Assembly: GCA_947629725.1 (NCBI GenBank)
Contig: CANREU010000003.1
Span: 1 to 35,613 of the forward strand
Source of the DNA: an uncultured Clostridia bacterium
Lineage (GTDB): Bacteria; Bacillota; Clostridia; Christensenellales; Borkfalkiaceae
DNA: 35,613 bases
Direction of reading: 5' to 3'
Of the stretch, positions 1 to 8,060 are shown one piece after another. Each line of letters begins with the position of its first letter. Within the stretch, counting starts at the first letter, position 1. The notes beneath the pieces were generated by a model that searched no databases, was not told where the DNA came from, and saw nothing but the letters and a program-made list of their open reading frames with translations. The translations under genes were made by a program, and so were the position numbers.

Positions 1-130
1 ACCCCCTCCCCTACCCCTCCCCCTTGCGTAGGGGGAGGGCAAGTGTTGAAATACCCCGCCCCCTGACGCAGGGGGAGGGCAAGTGTTAAAATGCCCCGCC
101 CCCTTCAAAGGGGGCAGGTCTTGCTCCCCG
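1..130. repeat. Intergenic array of GC-rich palindromic repeats
   Basis: Three hairpin-forming units lie in series. The first pairs 15-23 with 31-39, the second is built around CCCCCTGACGCAGGGGG, and the third around CCCCCTTCAAAGGGGG. They are joined by spacers of the type CAAGTGTTGAAATACC. The block at about 31-63 recurs essentially identically at 33891-33923, nearly 34 kb away, so this is a dispersed family. No coding frame here looks real. The array lies beyond the terminator of the mreB operon. Confidence 0.8.
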
Positions 131-135
131 GCGAG

Positions 136-171
136 ATGAAAAAAGAACAGGCACCCCTGTTCTTTTTTCAT
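136..171 (-). terminator. Rho-independent terminator of the ppx-maf-mreB operon
   Basis: A perfect 16-bp inverted repeat (136-151 with 156-171) surrounds a 4-nt CACC loop. A/T runs in the outer stem give a U-tract in either direction. It sits about 40 bp past the mreB stop codon, so it most likely ends that minus-strand transcript. It could also work in the plus direction. Confidence 0.85.
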
Positions 172-212
172 GCTTTATGCGGTTTTTTCGACCCCATGTC
201 GCTATTTTGGGG

Positions 213-1199
213 TCATTCCATGCGGATCCTGCGGAGAAGAGCGGCGTCGCCGAGGGCTCTGCCGCCGCCCAGAACGACCGCCATCTGCGGGTCGCGGGCG
301 AGGTGGGTCTCCATCTGGAGGCGTTCGGCGACGTAGTCGGCAAATCCGGCGAGGCCCGCCGTGCCGCCCGAGAGGAAAATGCCGTTTTTGCAGACGGCGG
401 CGGAGACCTCCGCGGGGAGTTTCCGCAACACCAGCTCGGTGTATTCGAGGATCTTATCCACATAGACGCGGATGGGGAAGAGCACATTCTCCGAGGAGAG
501 GGAGACGGAGCGGGGCTTGCCCGTGATCACGTCCCTCCCGTTCACGATCATGCTTTGGTTGTCCCTCTCGATGAGGCTGCCCACCGTCGTTTTGAGTTTT
601 TCGGCGGAGAGGGTGCCGATCTTGAGGTTGAAGTTTTCCGCCACATGGTCGATGATGTGCACGTCCATGTTGCGGCCGCCCACGCTCATCGAGAGCCCGG
701 CGATGATCCCCTCGAGGGAGAAGGCGGCAACAGAGGTCTGCCCCGCCCCGACGTCGACGCAGAAGACGGGGTTGGACTCGGACAGGGGCACGTCCTCCCC
801 GAGGGCGGCAAGGAAGGGAGACTCCGCGAAGGAGATGCGGTTGAGCCCCGCTGCCTTCGCGACGCGGTAGTACTTTTCGCGGTCCTCCGCGGGACAGCCG
901 CAGGAGACGCAGAAGAGCGCCTCCGTGCCGAAGGTGCGCTTTACGACCTTCGAGAGGAAGTATTCGAGGAGGGCGCCCGCGAGCTTCTCGTTGACGATCT
1001 GCCCCTCATAGAGGGGGAAGACGACCTCCGTCTGGTCGGAAGTCTTCCCGAGCAGTTTTTTCGCCTCGCTGCCGTATGCGCGGATCTCCCCCGTCTCTTT
1101 GAGCACCGCCACGCAGGTGGGCTCCGAGAGGACCACGCCGCTCCCCAGCCTGTAAATTTTGGTCGTCGCCGACCCGAAATCGATCGCAAGTTTCAACAT
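213..1199 (-). CDS. mreB: MreB/Mbl-family actin-like cell-shape protein
   Basis: This 328-aa protein has the actin/Hsp70-type ATPase fold of MreB, which forms membrane-bound filaments guiding cell-wall synthesis. Visible motifs are phosphate-1 DFGSATTK (residues 7-14), phosphate-2 VDVGAGQTS, the domain-II stretch GTLSAEKLK, and the adenosine motif FLSGGTAGLAG near the C-terminus. The length is normal for the family. The ATG at 1199 is chosen because it gives the expected N-terminus and overlaps the maf stop by 7 nt, implying translational coupling. The motifs differ from canonical MreB (DLGTANT, VDIGGGTT), and no mreC or mreD follows before the terminator. It may therefore be a divergent paralogue rather than the main MreB. 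Family assignment is firm; exact role is inferred. Confidence 0.85.
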   Translation of the reverse strand: MLKLAIDFGSATTKIYRLGSGVVLSEPTCVAVLKETGEIRAYGSEAKKLLGKTSDQTEVVFPLYEGQIVNEKLAGALLEYFLSKVVKRTFGTEALFCVSCGCPAEDREKYYRVAKAAGLNRISFAESPFLAALGEDVPLSESNPVFCVDVGAGQTSVAAFSLEGIIAGLSMSVGGRNMDVHIIDHVAENFNLKIGTLSAEKLKTTVGSLIERDNQSMIVNGRDVITGKPRSVSLSSENVLFPIRVYVDKILEYTELVLRKLPAEVSAAVCKNGIFLSGGTAGLAGFADYVAERLQMETHLARDPQMAVVLGGGRALGDAALLRRIRME

Positions 1200-1753
1200 A
1201 AGATCCCTCCGTGCTTCTCGATGAGCCGCCGCGTCTCTTCGAGCGGCAGTCCCACCACATTCGTATAGCTTCCCTCCGTCCGCAAAACGAGGCCGTACCC
1301 GTCCTGTATGCCGTAGGCGCCCGCCTTGTCGAGCGGTTTGCCGCTCGCAACGTACCTCTCGATGAGCTCCCCGGAGAGGGGATTGAAAAAGACGGCCGTC
1401 TTTACGACGTCGCAAAACTCCCCTTTCGCGCTCAAAAGGCATATCCCCGTGTAGACCTCGTGCCTCTTCCCCGAGAGGGCGCAAAGGGTCTCCTTCGCCT
1501 CCTCCGCGGAGCGCGGCTTTCCGAGGATCTTCCCTTCGAGGGAGACGACGGTATCCGCGCCGAGCACGGCGCACGAGGGAAAGCGGGAGAAGACCTCCGC
1601 CGCCTTGCCCCGCGCGAAGGCGAGGACGGTATCATACGCGGAGAGCCCCTTTGCCGATTCCTCGAACAAAGAGGGCTCCACCGAAAAGCGCGGACAAATC
1701 CCGCCGAGCAGTTCCCGCCTGCGCGGGGAATTGCTTGCGAGAATGAGTTCCAT
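1193..1753 (-). CDS. maf: Maf-family nucleotide pyrophosphatase
   Basis: This 186-aa protein belongs to the Maf/YhdE family, which hydrolyses non-canonical or modified nucleoside triphosphates (dTTP/UTP-type substrates) to monophosphates and has been linked to septum formation. The signature LASNSPRR at residues 4-11 and the conserved ADTVV...GKILGKP block are present, and so is the C-terminal AGAYGIQDGYG region. The length is typical. Its ATG (1753) overlaps the TAA of the upstream ppx gene by one base (TAATG), and its own TGA overlaps the start of mreB, so all three should be co-translated. A maf gene beside mreB is a familiar Firmicutes arrangement. Confidence 0.92.
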   Translation of the reverse strand: MELILASNSPRRRELLGGICPRFSVEPSLFEESAKGLSAYDTVLAFARGKAAEVFSRFPSCAVLGADTVVSLEGKILGKPRSAEEAKETLCALSGKRHEVYTGICLLSAKGEFCDVVKTAVFFNPLSGELIERYVASGKPLDKAGAYGIQDGYGLVLRTEGSYTNVVGLPLEETRRLIEKHGGILC

Positions 1754-3264
1754 TACAGGATCTCGAGGTTCTTGCGGAAGGCGCGCTTGAATTCGGGCGC
1801 GGCGTTCATCGCCTGCCTGATCTCGAGCGCGGCGTCCCCCGCGAGCTCCGTCTTCATGATGACGGAATCCCCCAGGACGTCGCAGTTGAGCCCCGTCACC
1901 ATGCCGAGCCCGTCGCGGTCGAGGCACTCGGCGATCCGTAGGAGCACCCCGAGCTTCTTCACGACGTCGAGGTCCTCTTCGTAGACGATGTCCTTATACC
2001 GCGCCCACTCGGCGGGGTTCACGTCCTCCTTCCTGTGGCACCCCGCGACGAACGCCGCGAGCACGATCTCCCGGTGGGTCGCCCCATAGATGCCGCTGTT
2101 GAGGATCATGTAGAGGCTGTGTTTCTGATGGTTGTAATACCGCACCCGGAGGCCGCAGTCGTGCAGGCTCGCCGCGATCTTCAAAACTTTCAGATAGACC
2201 CGCGGGAACTTGTGCAGCACGCGCAGCTGCTTGAAGAGCTGGATGGAGAGGTGCACGACGTGCTCCACGTGCTTCTCGTTGCACCCGTAGTACTTCACGA
2301 GGGTGTTGAGGGAGTAGGAGAGCACATCCGAAATGGGGCGCTCCACGGTGAGGGGCACCGCCTGGTTGACCATGATCCCCTCCCGCAAGCCGCAGCCGCC
2401 GATGATGAAATTCTCGACGTGCAGATAGTCGGTGAACGCCTTCACGATGGCGAGCGCGGCGGGCATGATGTCCGCACGGGCGGGAGAGAGACCGCGGATC
2501 CGCTTGCGCTTTTCCACGTCCAAAACGCGCACCATGTCGTAAACGGCGCGGAAATCCTCCGTCGTGAACTGGTAGTTGTGCACGGTGTCGAGAGGGTATT
2601 TGCGGATGATGCGGTTGATCTTGTAGAGGTTGCGGAAGGAGCCGCCCACGCCGATCATCTGCGCGTCGGGCTCCACGTCGGAGAGCCACTCGATCTTCTT
2701 GAATTGCTCGGTGAAGAACTCCTCGATCTTCGCCGTCTGCTCCTCGGGCAGCCCGTCCCCCGCAAAGAGGTCTGTGAGGGTGACGGCGCCGAAGGGCAGG
2801 ATCGCATAGTTGAGGATGCAGCGGCGGTTGTAGTAGACGACTTTGGTGCTCCCGCCGCCGATCTCGAGCACGATCCCCTTCGGCACGTCCATCGAGTTGA
2901 TGACGCCGCGGTAGACGAGGGTCGCCTCCTCCTCTTCGGAGAGCACGTCCACCTTCACGCCCACCGTCGCCTGTATCTCGTCGAGGAAAGAGCGCTGGTT
3001 TTTGGCGCGGCGGACCGCCGCCGTCGCAACGGCGATGATGCGCTCCACGCCCGAAGCGTCGCAGAGGCGCTTGAACATCTTCAAAGTTTTGATCGTCTCG
3101 GCGATCCGTTGCGGCTTCAGAAAGCCGTCGCGCTCCATGTCGTGGCCGAGGCGGACGCTCTCTTTGAGCTCGTCCTCCACCATGTAATACCCCTCCGCGA
3201 AGAGGTTGACGATCACGAGGCGCACCGAATTCGACCCGAGGTCGATGATGCCGATCTTTTCCAT
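1753..3264 (-). CDS. ppx: Ppx/GppA-family exopolyphosphatase / pppGpp phosphatase
   Basis: This 503-aa cytosolic enzyme belongs to the ASKHA-fold Ppx/GppA family, which removes terminal phosphate from polyphosphate and/or pppGpp. The N-terminal phosphate-binding motif IDLGSNSVRL (residues 7-16) and the second motif LEIGGGSTKV (about 133-142) are clear. The C-terminal third is an HD-type domain, with ASLHDCG around residues 365-371 and further His residues at about 379-382. The start ATG at 3264 follows an AAGGA-type ribosome binding site and a good promoter. It is the first gene of the ppx-maf-mreB operon. Sequence alone cannot separate polyphosphatase from pppGpp phosphatase activity. Confidence 0.88.
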   Translation of the reverse strand: MEKIGIIDLGSNSVRLVIVNLFAEGYYMVEDELKESVRLGHDMERDGFLKPQRIAETIKTLKMFKRLCDASGVERIIAVATAAVRRAKNQRSFLDEIQATVGVKVDVLSEEEEATLVYRGVINSMDVPKGIVLEIGGGSTKVVYYNRRCILNYAILPFGAVTLTDLFAGDGLPEEQTAKIEEFFTEQFKKIEWLSDVEPDAQMIGVGGSFRNLYKINRIIRKYPLDTVHNYQFTTEDFRAVYDMVRVLDVEKRKRIRGLSPARADIMPAALAIVKAFTDYLHVENFIIGGCGLREGIMVNQAVPLTVERPISDVLSYSLNTLVKYYGCNEKHVEHVVHLSIQLFKQLRVLHKFPRVYLKVLKIAASLHDCGLRVRYYNHQKHSLYMILNSGIYGATHREIVLAAFVAGCHRKEDVNPAEWARYKDIVYEEDLDVVKKLGVLLRIAECLDRDGLGMVTGLNCDVLGDSVIMKTELAGDAALEIRQAMNAAPEFKRAFRKNLEIL

Positions 3265-3341
3265 TCTGTCCCGTCCTTAAGGATGATAGATTTCTACTTC
3301 AGCGGGCAACACCCGAAACTTCCCTACTATAAGTTTTCCCT

Positions 3342-3370
3342 ATTTTAACATAAGAAAGTCGGTTTGTCCA
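3342..3370 (-). promoter_or_regulatory. Predicted sigma-A promoter of ppx-maf-mreB
   Basis: On the minus strand, -35 TGGACA (3370-3365) and -10 TAAAAT (3347-3342) are separated by 17 bp, each one mismatch from consensus. The predicted start is near 3335, giving a leader of about 70 nt before the ppx ATG. The promoter sits in the gap after the TauE genes, so the operon need not depend on read-through from them. Confidence 0.65.
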
Positions 3371-3400
3371 TACCCTTTTGAAAAATATTTCGCCTCTTTT

Positions 3401-3790
3401 TTACTTTTTTTGCGCCGCTCTCCCCTTTTCTCCCCCGCGGAGGAAGGAGCGGATGCGGGCAAGGGACAGGAAAAGGAGGAAGACGGCGAACCCCGTGCGG
3501 AGCGCGCGGGCGGGCAGAAAGGCGGCGAGGAGGGCAAAGAGGGCGGAAAAGAGGGCCGCGGGCAGGGCGAGCGGGAGGAGAGCGTCCTTTTTGAGGAGCC
3601 CGTTTTTTGCGTGCACGGCGAGCGCCGCCGCCGACATGGGGAGGAAGGAGAGGAGATTGAGGGCCTGCGCGAGTTTCTGCGGTACGCCGGCGAGGGTGAG
3701 GAGGGGGATGAGGAGGGTCCCGCCGCCCATGCCCATCCCGCCGAGCGCCCCGCCGCACACCCCCAAAAGGAGGAGGATGAGGAAACTCAC
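3401..3790 (-). CDS. TauE/SafE exporter, half-length subunit (distal gene)
   Basis: This 129-aa, very hydrophobic protein has about four predicted membrane spans. Its N-terminus carries the Gly-rich TauE/SafE motif (GGALGGMGMGGGTLLIPLL), found twice in full-length sulfite/organosulfonate exporters of this family. Full-length members are around 250 aa with two such halves, so this is one half. The GTG start (3790-3788) is set by a GTGA overlap with the stop of the preceding gene, which encodes the other half. The two products presumably assemble together in the membrane. The basic C-terminal tail (RGGEKGRAAQKK) is probably cytoplasmic. Substrate is unknown; sulfite, sulfonate or another anion are all possible. 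Confidence 0.8.
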   Translation of the reverse strand: MSFLILLLLGVCGGALGGMGMGGGTLLIPLLTLAGVPQKLAQALNLLSFLPMSAAALAVHAKNGLLKKDALLPLALPAALFSALFALLAAFLPARALRTGFAVFLLFLSLARIRSFLRGGEKGRAAQKK

Positions 3791-4191
3791 GGCAGCAGCA
3801 TCCTTATCCCCGCGGCGAACATGAGGAGGGAAAAGAGAACGGAGAGCAGCCCCTCGCGGAGACGGGGCAGGAGGGCGGCCCCGAGCAGCCCGCCCGCCGT
3901 CACGCCGAGGGAGACGGGGAGCAAAACCGCGAGCGGGACCCCGCCGAAAAAGTAGACGGCGGCGCTTACGAGGGAGGCGGGGAGGACGACGGCGAGCGCC
4001 GTCGCATGGGCGGCGCGGACGGGGTAGCCCGCCCGCTCGAGGGCGGGGAGGGCGATCATGCCCCCTCCGCCGCCGAACAGCCCGTTCACCGCGCCCGCCG
4101 CCCCGCCCGCAAAAAGCAGGGAGAATATCTTCTTCACGGCAAACAGTTTGTGAAAACGCGGAAAAAAATTTGCTTTTTTTCGGGTTTTCAT
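3787..4191 (-). CDS. TauE/SafE exporter, half-length subunit (proximal gene)
   Basis: This 134-aa integral membrane protein has the TauE/SafE half-repeat signature: AGGAAGAVNGLFGGGGGMIALP (given here in two parts as AGGAAGAVNG then LFGGGGGMIALP), followed by a second span rich in Ala, Val and Leu. A basic, cytoplasmic-looking N-terminus precedes the first span. ATG 4191 is preferred; a TTG at 4212 in the same frame would add seven residues but probably lies upstream of the transcription start. The gene overlaps the next half-gene by 4 nt. It is transcribed divergently from the large lipoprotein gene at 4286. The pair likely replaces one fused exporter. Substrate is not determinable. Confidence 0.8.
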   Translation of the reverse strand: MKTRKKANFFPRFHKLFAVKKIFSLLFAGGAAGAVNGLFGGGGGMIALPALERAGYPVRAAHATALAVVLPASLVSAAVYFFGGVPLAVLLPVSLGVTAGGLLGAALLPRLREGLLSVLFSLLMFAAGIRMLLP

Positions 4192-4201
4192 GCGGAATTG
4201 C

Positions 4202-4230
4202 TTGCGTCGCAAGACGTTTTATATTAAAAT
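4202..4230 (+). promoter_or_regulatory. Predicted sigma-A promoter of the 1213-aa lipoprotein gene
   Basis: -35 TTGCGT (4202-4207) and -10 TAAAAT (4225-4230) are separated by exactly 17 bp, predicting a start near 4237 and a leader of about 49 nt. It lies in the 94-bp divergent region shared with the TauE half-gene on the other strand. Confidence 0.6.
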
Positions 4231-4253
4231 AGATAGAGCTACCGAAAAAAGGA

Positions 4254-4271
4254 GCGGAGGGTCTCCTCCGC
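4254..4271 (+). promoter_or_regulatory. Leader hairpin next to the ribosome binding site
   Basis: GCGGAGG (4254-4260) pairs with CCTCCGC (4265-4271) around a GTCT loop. The real ribosome binding site AGGTG (4277-4281) follows 5 nt later, just before the ATG at 4286. An earlier AAAGGAG (4248-4254) is partly in the hairpin and has no start codon at a useful distance. The hairpin could stabilise the mRNA or tune initiation; this is inference. Confidence 0.4.
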
Positions 4272-4285
4272 ATAACAGGTGTGAT

Positions 4286-7200
4286 ATGTCTGATTTTTTT
4301 AAGAGCGAAAAGAGAAGAAAGCGTGCGCTGACCGCGCTCTCCGCGCTGCTCGCGGCGTCCCTCTCCCTCGGCGTGTTCGCCGCGTGCGGGGCGTCCGAAC
4401 AGACGGACAGCGACGAGGAAGACACGCCCGCCGTGCCGACCGATACGCAGATTCTCAAAAACGGCAACTTCGAGTTCTACGGCAACGAGATGGTGCAGGA
4501 CTTTGAGGACAAGCGCACCCTCATCTCCTCCCCCACGAGCTGGTCGTTCCAGCAGGGTTCCCCCACTTCCGACACCCGCTCGGGGATCGTCGTGAAGGAC
4601 GAATGGAAGGAACTCACCACCTCGGGATACAAGTTCACTTCCGTAAAGGACGCATACGAGAATTTCGAGAAGGAGGAGGTCACCGTTTACGACCGCCTCA
4701 AGTTCTACGACGAATTCAAGGACGAGATCGACGACCTCTCCGCCAAATCCGCCGAGAAGAAACTCTTCGACAAATACAGCTACTCCATCGACTATGAGGA
4801 CGTGGAAAACCTCGCGGCCGAGGTCGGGAGCGAACTGAAGCTCCACCCCGAAGCCTCGGACGACGACAAGGGCGTCCTCATGATCCACAACCAACGCACC
4901 TCCGAGAACGTGCTCGGCACGGCGCAGTCCTACCAGATGAGCTCCACCTACACCCTCGGCGCAGGCACCGCGGCGAAGCTCTCCCTCTGGGTGCGCACCG
5001 AGGCGCTCTTCCACTACGGCGATTCCGCCGAGGAGGGAAAGGACATCCCCGTGACCTACAACGCGGGCGCCTATATCTCCCTCACCGCGACCGTCGGCAC
5101 CAATTCCTCCGAAGTCCAGATCAAGAACATCGTGACGGGGGAAGCGGACGAGGAAAACAACGGCTGGCGCAAGTATGAGATCCTCGTGCGCGGCAACACC
5201 TACGCGACGAGCACCTTCCGCGTAAAACTCGGGCTCGGGCAGGGCTCGAGCGACAACCGCATCGAGATGGTGAACGGCTACGCCTTCTTCGACGATCTCG
5301 AATGCACCATCCTCAAGAGCGCCGAATACGACACCGAAAAGGAAAGCGTTTCTGGGACGGTGAAGGAAGTTCTCGCCCTCGACGACCATCTCCCCGAAGA
5401 TCTCCTCTTCGACGCAACGAAGGACCCCTACGACCTCTACGCCGTCGACATGCTCGAAAACGGCACGGAGGACGAGCTCACCCTCTCCGAAGCGGACAGC
5501 GGGAACGCGAAAGTGACCGTCGGGCTCACGGCGGATGAGGACGGCTGGACGAGCGAGCGCAAGGGCTTTGCGGCGGACAACCGCGAACCCGCGGGGGAAG
5601 ACACCAACATCGGCAAACTCACGACCCTCGGCGAGATCAAGTCGCAGACGGCCAATAAGTATCTCACGAACATCTACAAGGATCACTTCGCGGACAAGTC
5701 CCCTCTCGGCGAATGGGCGGACGGCGACCAGGTCGTCATGCTCCTCTCGGCGAACGGCGCCGCGTACACCGCCAAACTCGAGGGCGGAAGCTCGGACAGC
5801 TTCACCCTTCAGCCCGACGAATACCTCCTCTTCACCTTCTTCGTGAAGACGAGCGAGATGCGCAGCGGCAGAAGCGGCGCGGGCGCGAAGATCGCGGATG
5901 CGGACGATCCCGACAGCTCCGCCCTCATCTCCTCCTTCGACTCGACCGCGATCGCGACCGTCGACATCGACGAGGACCGCAAAGACATCTACAACGGCTG
6001 GGTGCCGTGCACCTTCTTCATCGCCAATGAGACGGAGGAGGCCCGCTCCTTCACCATCGAGCTCACCTACGGCCCCATCTCCACCGCCATCGCCTCCTCC
6101 ACGGCTTCGAGCTACGGCGAGGGCTGGGCGGCGTTCACGGGCTTCCGTACCCGCACCCTCGACAAGAGCGAATACGGCTATGTGACGACGGGCGACCGCG
6201 CGAAGAGCTTCTCCCTCTCCGAGGAGACGGCGGGCTCCGTGAAATTCGACGACGCGGGCATCGTGCGCGACATCGAGAAAGAACTCGCCCATCCCGTGAA
6301 CTTCTCCCTCATCACGGCGGACAGCCGCGCCATCGACCCCGAAGGGCAGGACGTGACGGGCGCCGCGCTCGAGGCGAAGAAGATCTACTCGGGCCTCCTC
6401 TCCTCCGAATACGCGAAGGCCTACTCCGCGTCGGAAGATAACTGGAAGACGGCGTTCGACACGCTCACGAGCGCAAGCGGCGAGAACGAGGCCTGGTGGC
6501 AGGCGGCGTTCAAAGACGGCAACTACGTCGCGCGGCAGCCCCTCGTACTCCTCAACGATTCGGGTGCGGACACCGCCTCCGTCGGCTACTACCGCACGAG
6601 CGAGACCCTCTCCGCGAACTCCACCCGCCGCATCTCGGTGCGGATGAAGGTCTCCGCGGGGCAGAAGGCGTATCTCTATCTCATCGACACCTCCGACGTG
6701 AAGAAGGGGTATAACGGCCGTCTCACCCCCTCCGTGCCCGCGTCCACCTATTGGTATGACGACGACGGAAACCTCTGCGGGAGCGATCCCTCGGCGGAGG
6801 ACTACGACGAAACGAACGCCGAGACGGGCATCCTCTACGAGCTCCAGACCAACGGGCTCTATCTGAAGAAGGGCTCAACGGACGGAAAATACTATGCGAA
6901 CCTCGCGAATTACGAGGTGAACGACAAGGGCAACCTCGCCACAAGCAAGGGCGAAGAGGTGTTCTACGGCAAGAAGAACGGCGATGCGGTCGAATACTAC
7001 GCCTACTACGACGACTCGAAGGAAGGCGACGCGAAGTATTCCACCCGCGTGTACGACTTCCCCGCGGAGACCCCCAAGCGCTACACCGCCCCCGCCGATC
7101 TCTCCGCCTATGAGACTGTGATCGAAGTGGACGGCGACAAGGCAAGCGGCTGGGTGACCGTCTCCTTCTTCCTCCGCACGGGCAACACCGACAAGGAGTA

Positions 7201-7927
7201 CCGTGTGGAAGTATGGGCGGGCGCGCGCGACGACAAGACGGCGGGCTTCAAGGCAAACGGCTATGTGTTCTTCGACGACTACCGTTCGGCGGACGCAAGC
7301 TCCACCTTCGGCGGAGACGGGAACGGCTATCTCGACGAGGCGAAAGAGCTCCTCGAGGCGGCCGATGACAACGTCGTGGACAGCACGGCGGAGGAAAAGC
7401 GCCTCAAAGCGGAGCACGCCCTCTACTACACCTTCACCTTCTACGATTCCGCCGACTATGTGCGGTATGACGGGACCGTCGACGAGACAAACCGCTGGGC
7501 TTCCTACAAGCAGTCCGGACAGGAAGAGAAGATCGTCTACCTCGCCTGTGAGGATCTCGAAGGCAACCTGCCGAACGGCGTGCCCTCCGTCTCCAAGTTC
7601 ATCGACTACTCGGCGGCGGAACAGACGGTGACCCCCGACGAGACGGACGACGACAGCACCTCCTCCGACAACACGGCGGACGAGAGCACGGCGGGCGAAT
7701 TCGACTGGGCGAACCTCCTTCTCATCATCTCCTCCGTGGTGCTCGCACTCGTGCTCCTCGCGGTGATCGGCATCCTCGCGGGCAGGAAGATCGCGGAGTC
7801 CCTCCGCAAGTCGGGCAAACTCAAGCCGAAGGCGAAGAAACCCGCGAAGAAGGCGAAACCCGAAAAGAAGACGGACGACGAAAAACCCGCCCCCGCAAAG
7901 GACGAGAACGATCCGTATAACGAGTAA
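4286..7927 (+). CDS. Large lipoprotein-like surface protein with CBM-like modules and C-terminal membrane anchor
   Basis: This 1213-aa exported protein has a basic N-terminus, a hydrophobic stretch and a lipobox-like FAAC (Cys34). An acidic Ser/Asp-rich linker follows. Next comes a module opening with ILKNGNFEF (about 56-64) and ending with GYAFFDDLEC (about 331-340). This opening and ending resemble carbohydrate-binding jelly-roll domains (CBM4/9-like). Related modules recur in the middle (NGWVPCTFFIANE...) and near 990 (GYVFFDDYRS). A transmembrane span at about 1143-1165 is followed by a Lys/Pro-rich tail ending DPYNE. The ATG at 4286 gives a clean signal peptide; the frame is open upstream but lies before the predicted promoter. 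It is a single-gene unit with its own terminator. I do not recognise a named family; glycan binding is inferred. Confidence 0.75.
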   Translation: MSDFFKSEKRRKRALTALSALLAASLSLGVFAACGASEQTDSDEEDTPAVPTDTQILKNGNFEFYGNEMVQDFEDKRTLISSPTSWSFQQGSPTSDTRSGIVVKDEWKELTTSGYKFTSVKDAYENFEKEEVTVYDRLKFYDEFKDEIDDLSAKSAEKKLFDKYSYSIDYEDVENLAAEVGSELKLHPEASDDDKGVLMIHNQRTSENVLGTAQSYQMSSTYTLGAGTAAKLSLWVRTEALFHYGDSAEEGKDIPVTYNAGAYISLTATVGTNSSEVQIKNIVTGEADEENNGWRKYEILVRGNTYATSTFRVKLGLGQGSSDNRIEMVNGYAFFDDLECTILKSAEYDTEKESVSGTVKEVLALDDHLPEDLLFDATKDPYDLYAVDMLENGTEDELTLSEADSGNAKVTVGLTADEDGWTSERKGFAADNREPAGEDTNIGKLTTLGEIKSQTANKYLTNIYKDHFADKSPLGEWADGDQVVMLLSANGAAYTAKLEGGSSDSFTLQPDEYLLFTFFVKTSEMRSGRSGAGAKIADADDPDSSALISSFDSTAIATVDIDEDRKDIYNGWVPCTFFIANETEEARSFTIELTYGPISTAIASSTASSYGEGWAAFTGFRTRTLDKSEYGYVTTGDRAKSFSLSEETAGSVKFDDAGIVRDIEKELAHPVNFSLITADSRAIDPEGQDVTGAALEAKKIYSGLLSSEYAKAYSASEDNWKTAFDTLTSASGENEAWWQAAFKDGNYVARQPLVLLNDSGADTASVGYYRTSETLSANSTRRISVRMKVSAGQKAYLYLIDTSDVKKGYNGRLTPSVPASTYWYDDDGNLCGSDPSAEDYDETNAETGILYELQTNGLYLKKGSTDGKYYANLANYEVNDKGNLATSKGEEVFYGKKNGDAVEYYAYYDDSKEGDAKYSTRVYDFPAETPKRYTAPADLSAYETVIEVDGDKASGWVTVSFFLRTGNTDKEYRVEVWAGARDDKTAGFKANGYVFFDDYRSADASSTFGGDGNGYLDEAKELLEAADDNVVDSTAEEKRLKAEHALYYTFTFYDSADYVRYDGTVDETNRWASYKQSGQEEKIVYLACEDLEGNLPNGVPSVSKFIDYSAAEQTVTPDETDDDSTSSDNTADESTAGEFDWANLLLIISSVVLALVLLAVIGILAGRKIAESLRKSGKLKPKAKKPAKKAKPEKKTDDEKPAPAKDENDPYNE

Positions 7928-7931
7928 CAAC

Positions 7932-7968
7932 AACGATCCCTCCGAACGCTCGGAGGGATCGTTTTTTC
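7932..7968 (+). terminator. Rho-independent terminator of the 1213-aa lipoprotein gene
   Basis: A 12-bp stem (7934-7945 with 7950-7961) with an ACGC loop is followed by TTTTTT, starting a few bases after the stop codon. This is a textbook intrinsic terminator. Confidence 0.93.
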
Positions 7969-7984
7969 TTCCGCGGACGGCCTC

Positions 7985-8060
7985 GCGGCGAATATCTTCC
8001 CGCCCCCCGCCCCCGCACCCCTCCCCCTCGCCCCCCGAGGGGGCGAGGGCAAGTGCTCCT
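7985..8060. repeat. GC-rich hairpin repeat block
   Basis: A C-rich/G-rich repeat (CCCCTCGCCCCCCGAGGGGGCGAGGGCAAG, read here as CCCCTCGCCCCC then CGAGGGGGCGAGGGCAAG) resembles the units at 15-39 and 8897-8921. It lies between the terminator and the convergent rsmF gene. No coding content is seen. Confidence 0.6.

Noticed and set aside
172-212. GACCCCA...TGGGGTC hairpin just after mreB as the terminator
   Set aside because: It has no T-run on either strand, while the perfect hairpin at 136-171 does.
3401-6292. Long minus-strand open frame of 963 codons opposite the 1213-aa lipoprotein, in frame with the TauE half-gene
   Set aside because: Only the last 129 codons look like a protein. The rest is Val/Glu/Gly/Arg-rich antisense sequence caused by strong third-position C/G bias in the plus-strand gene.
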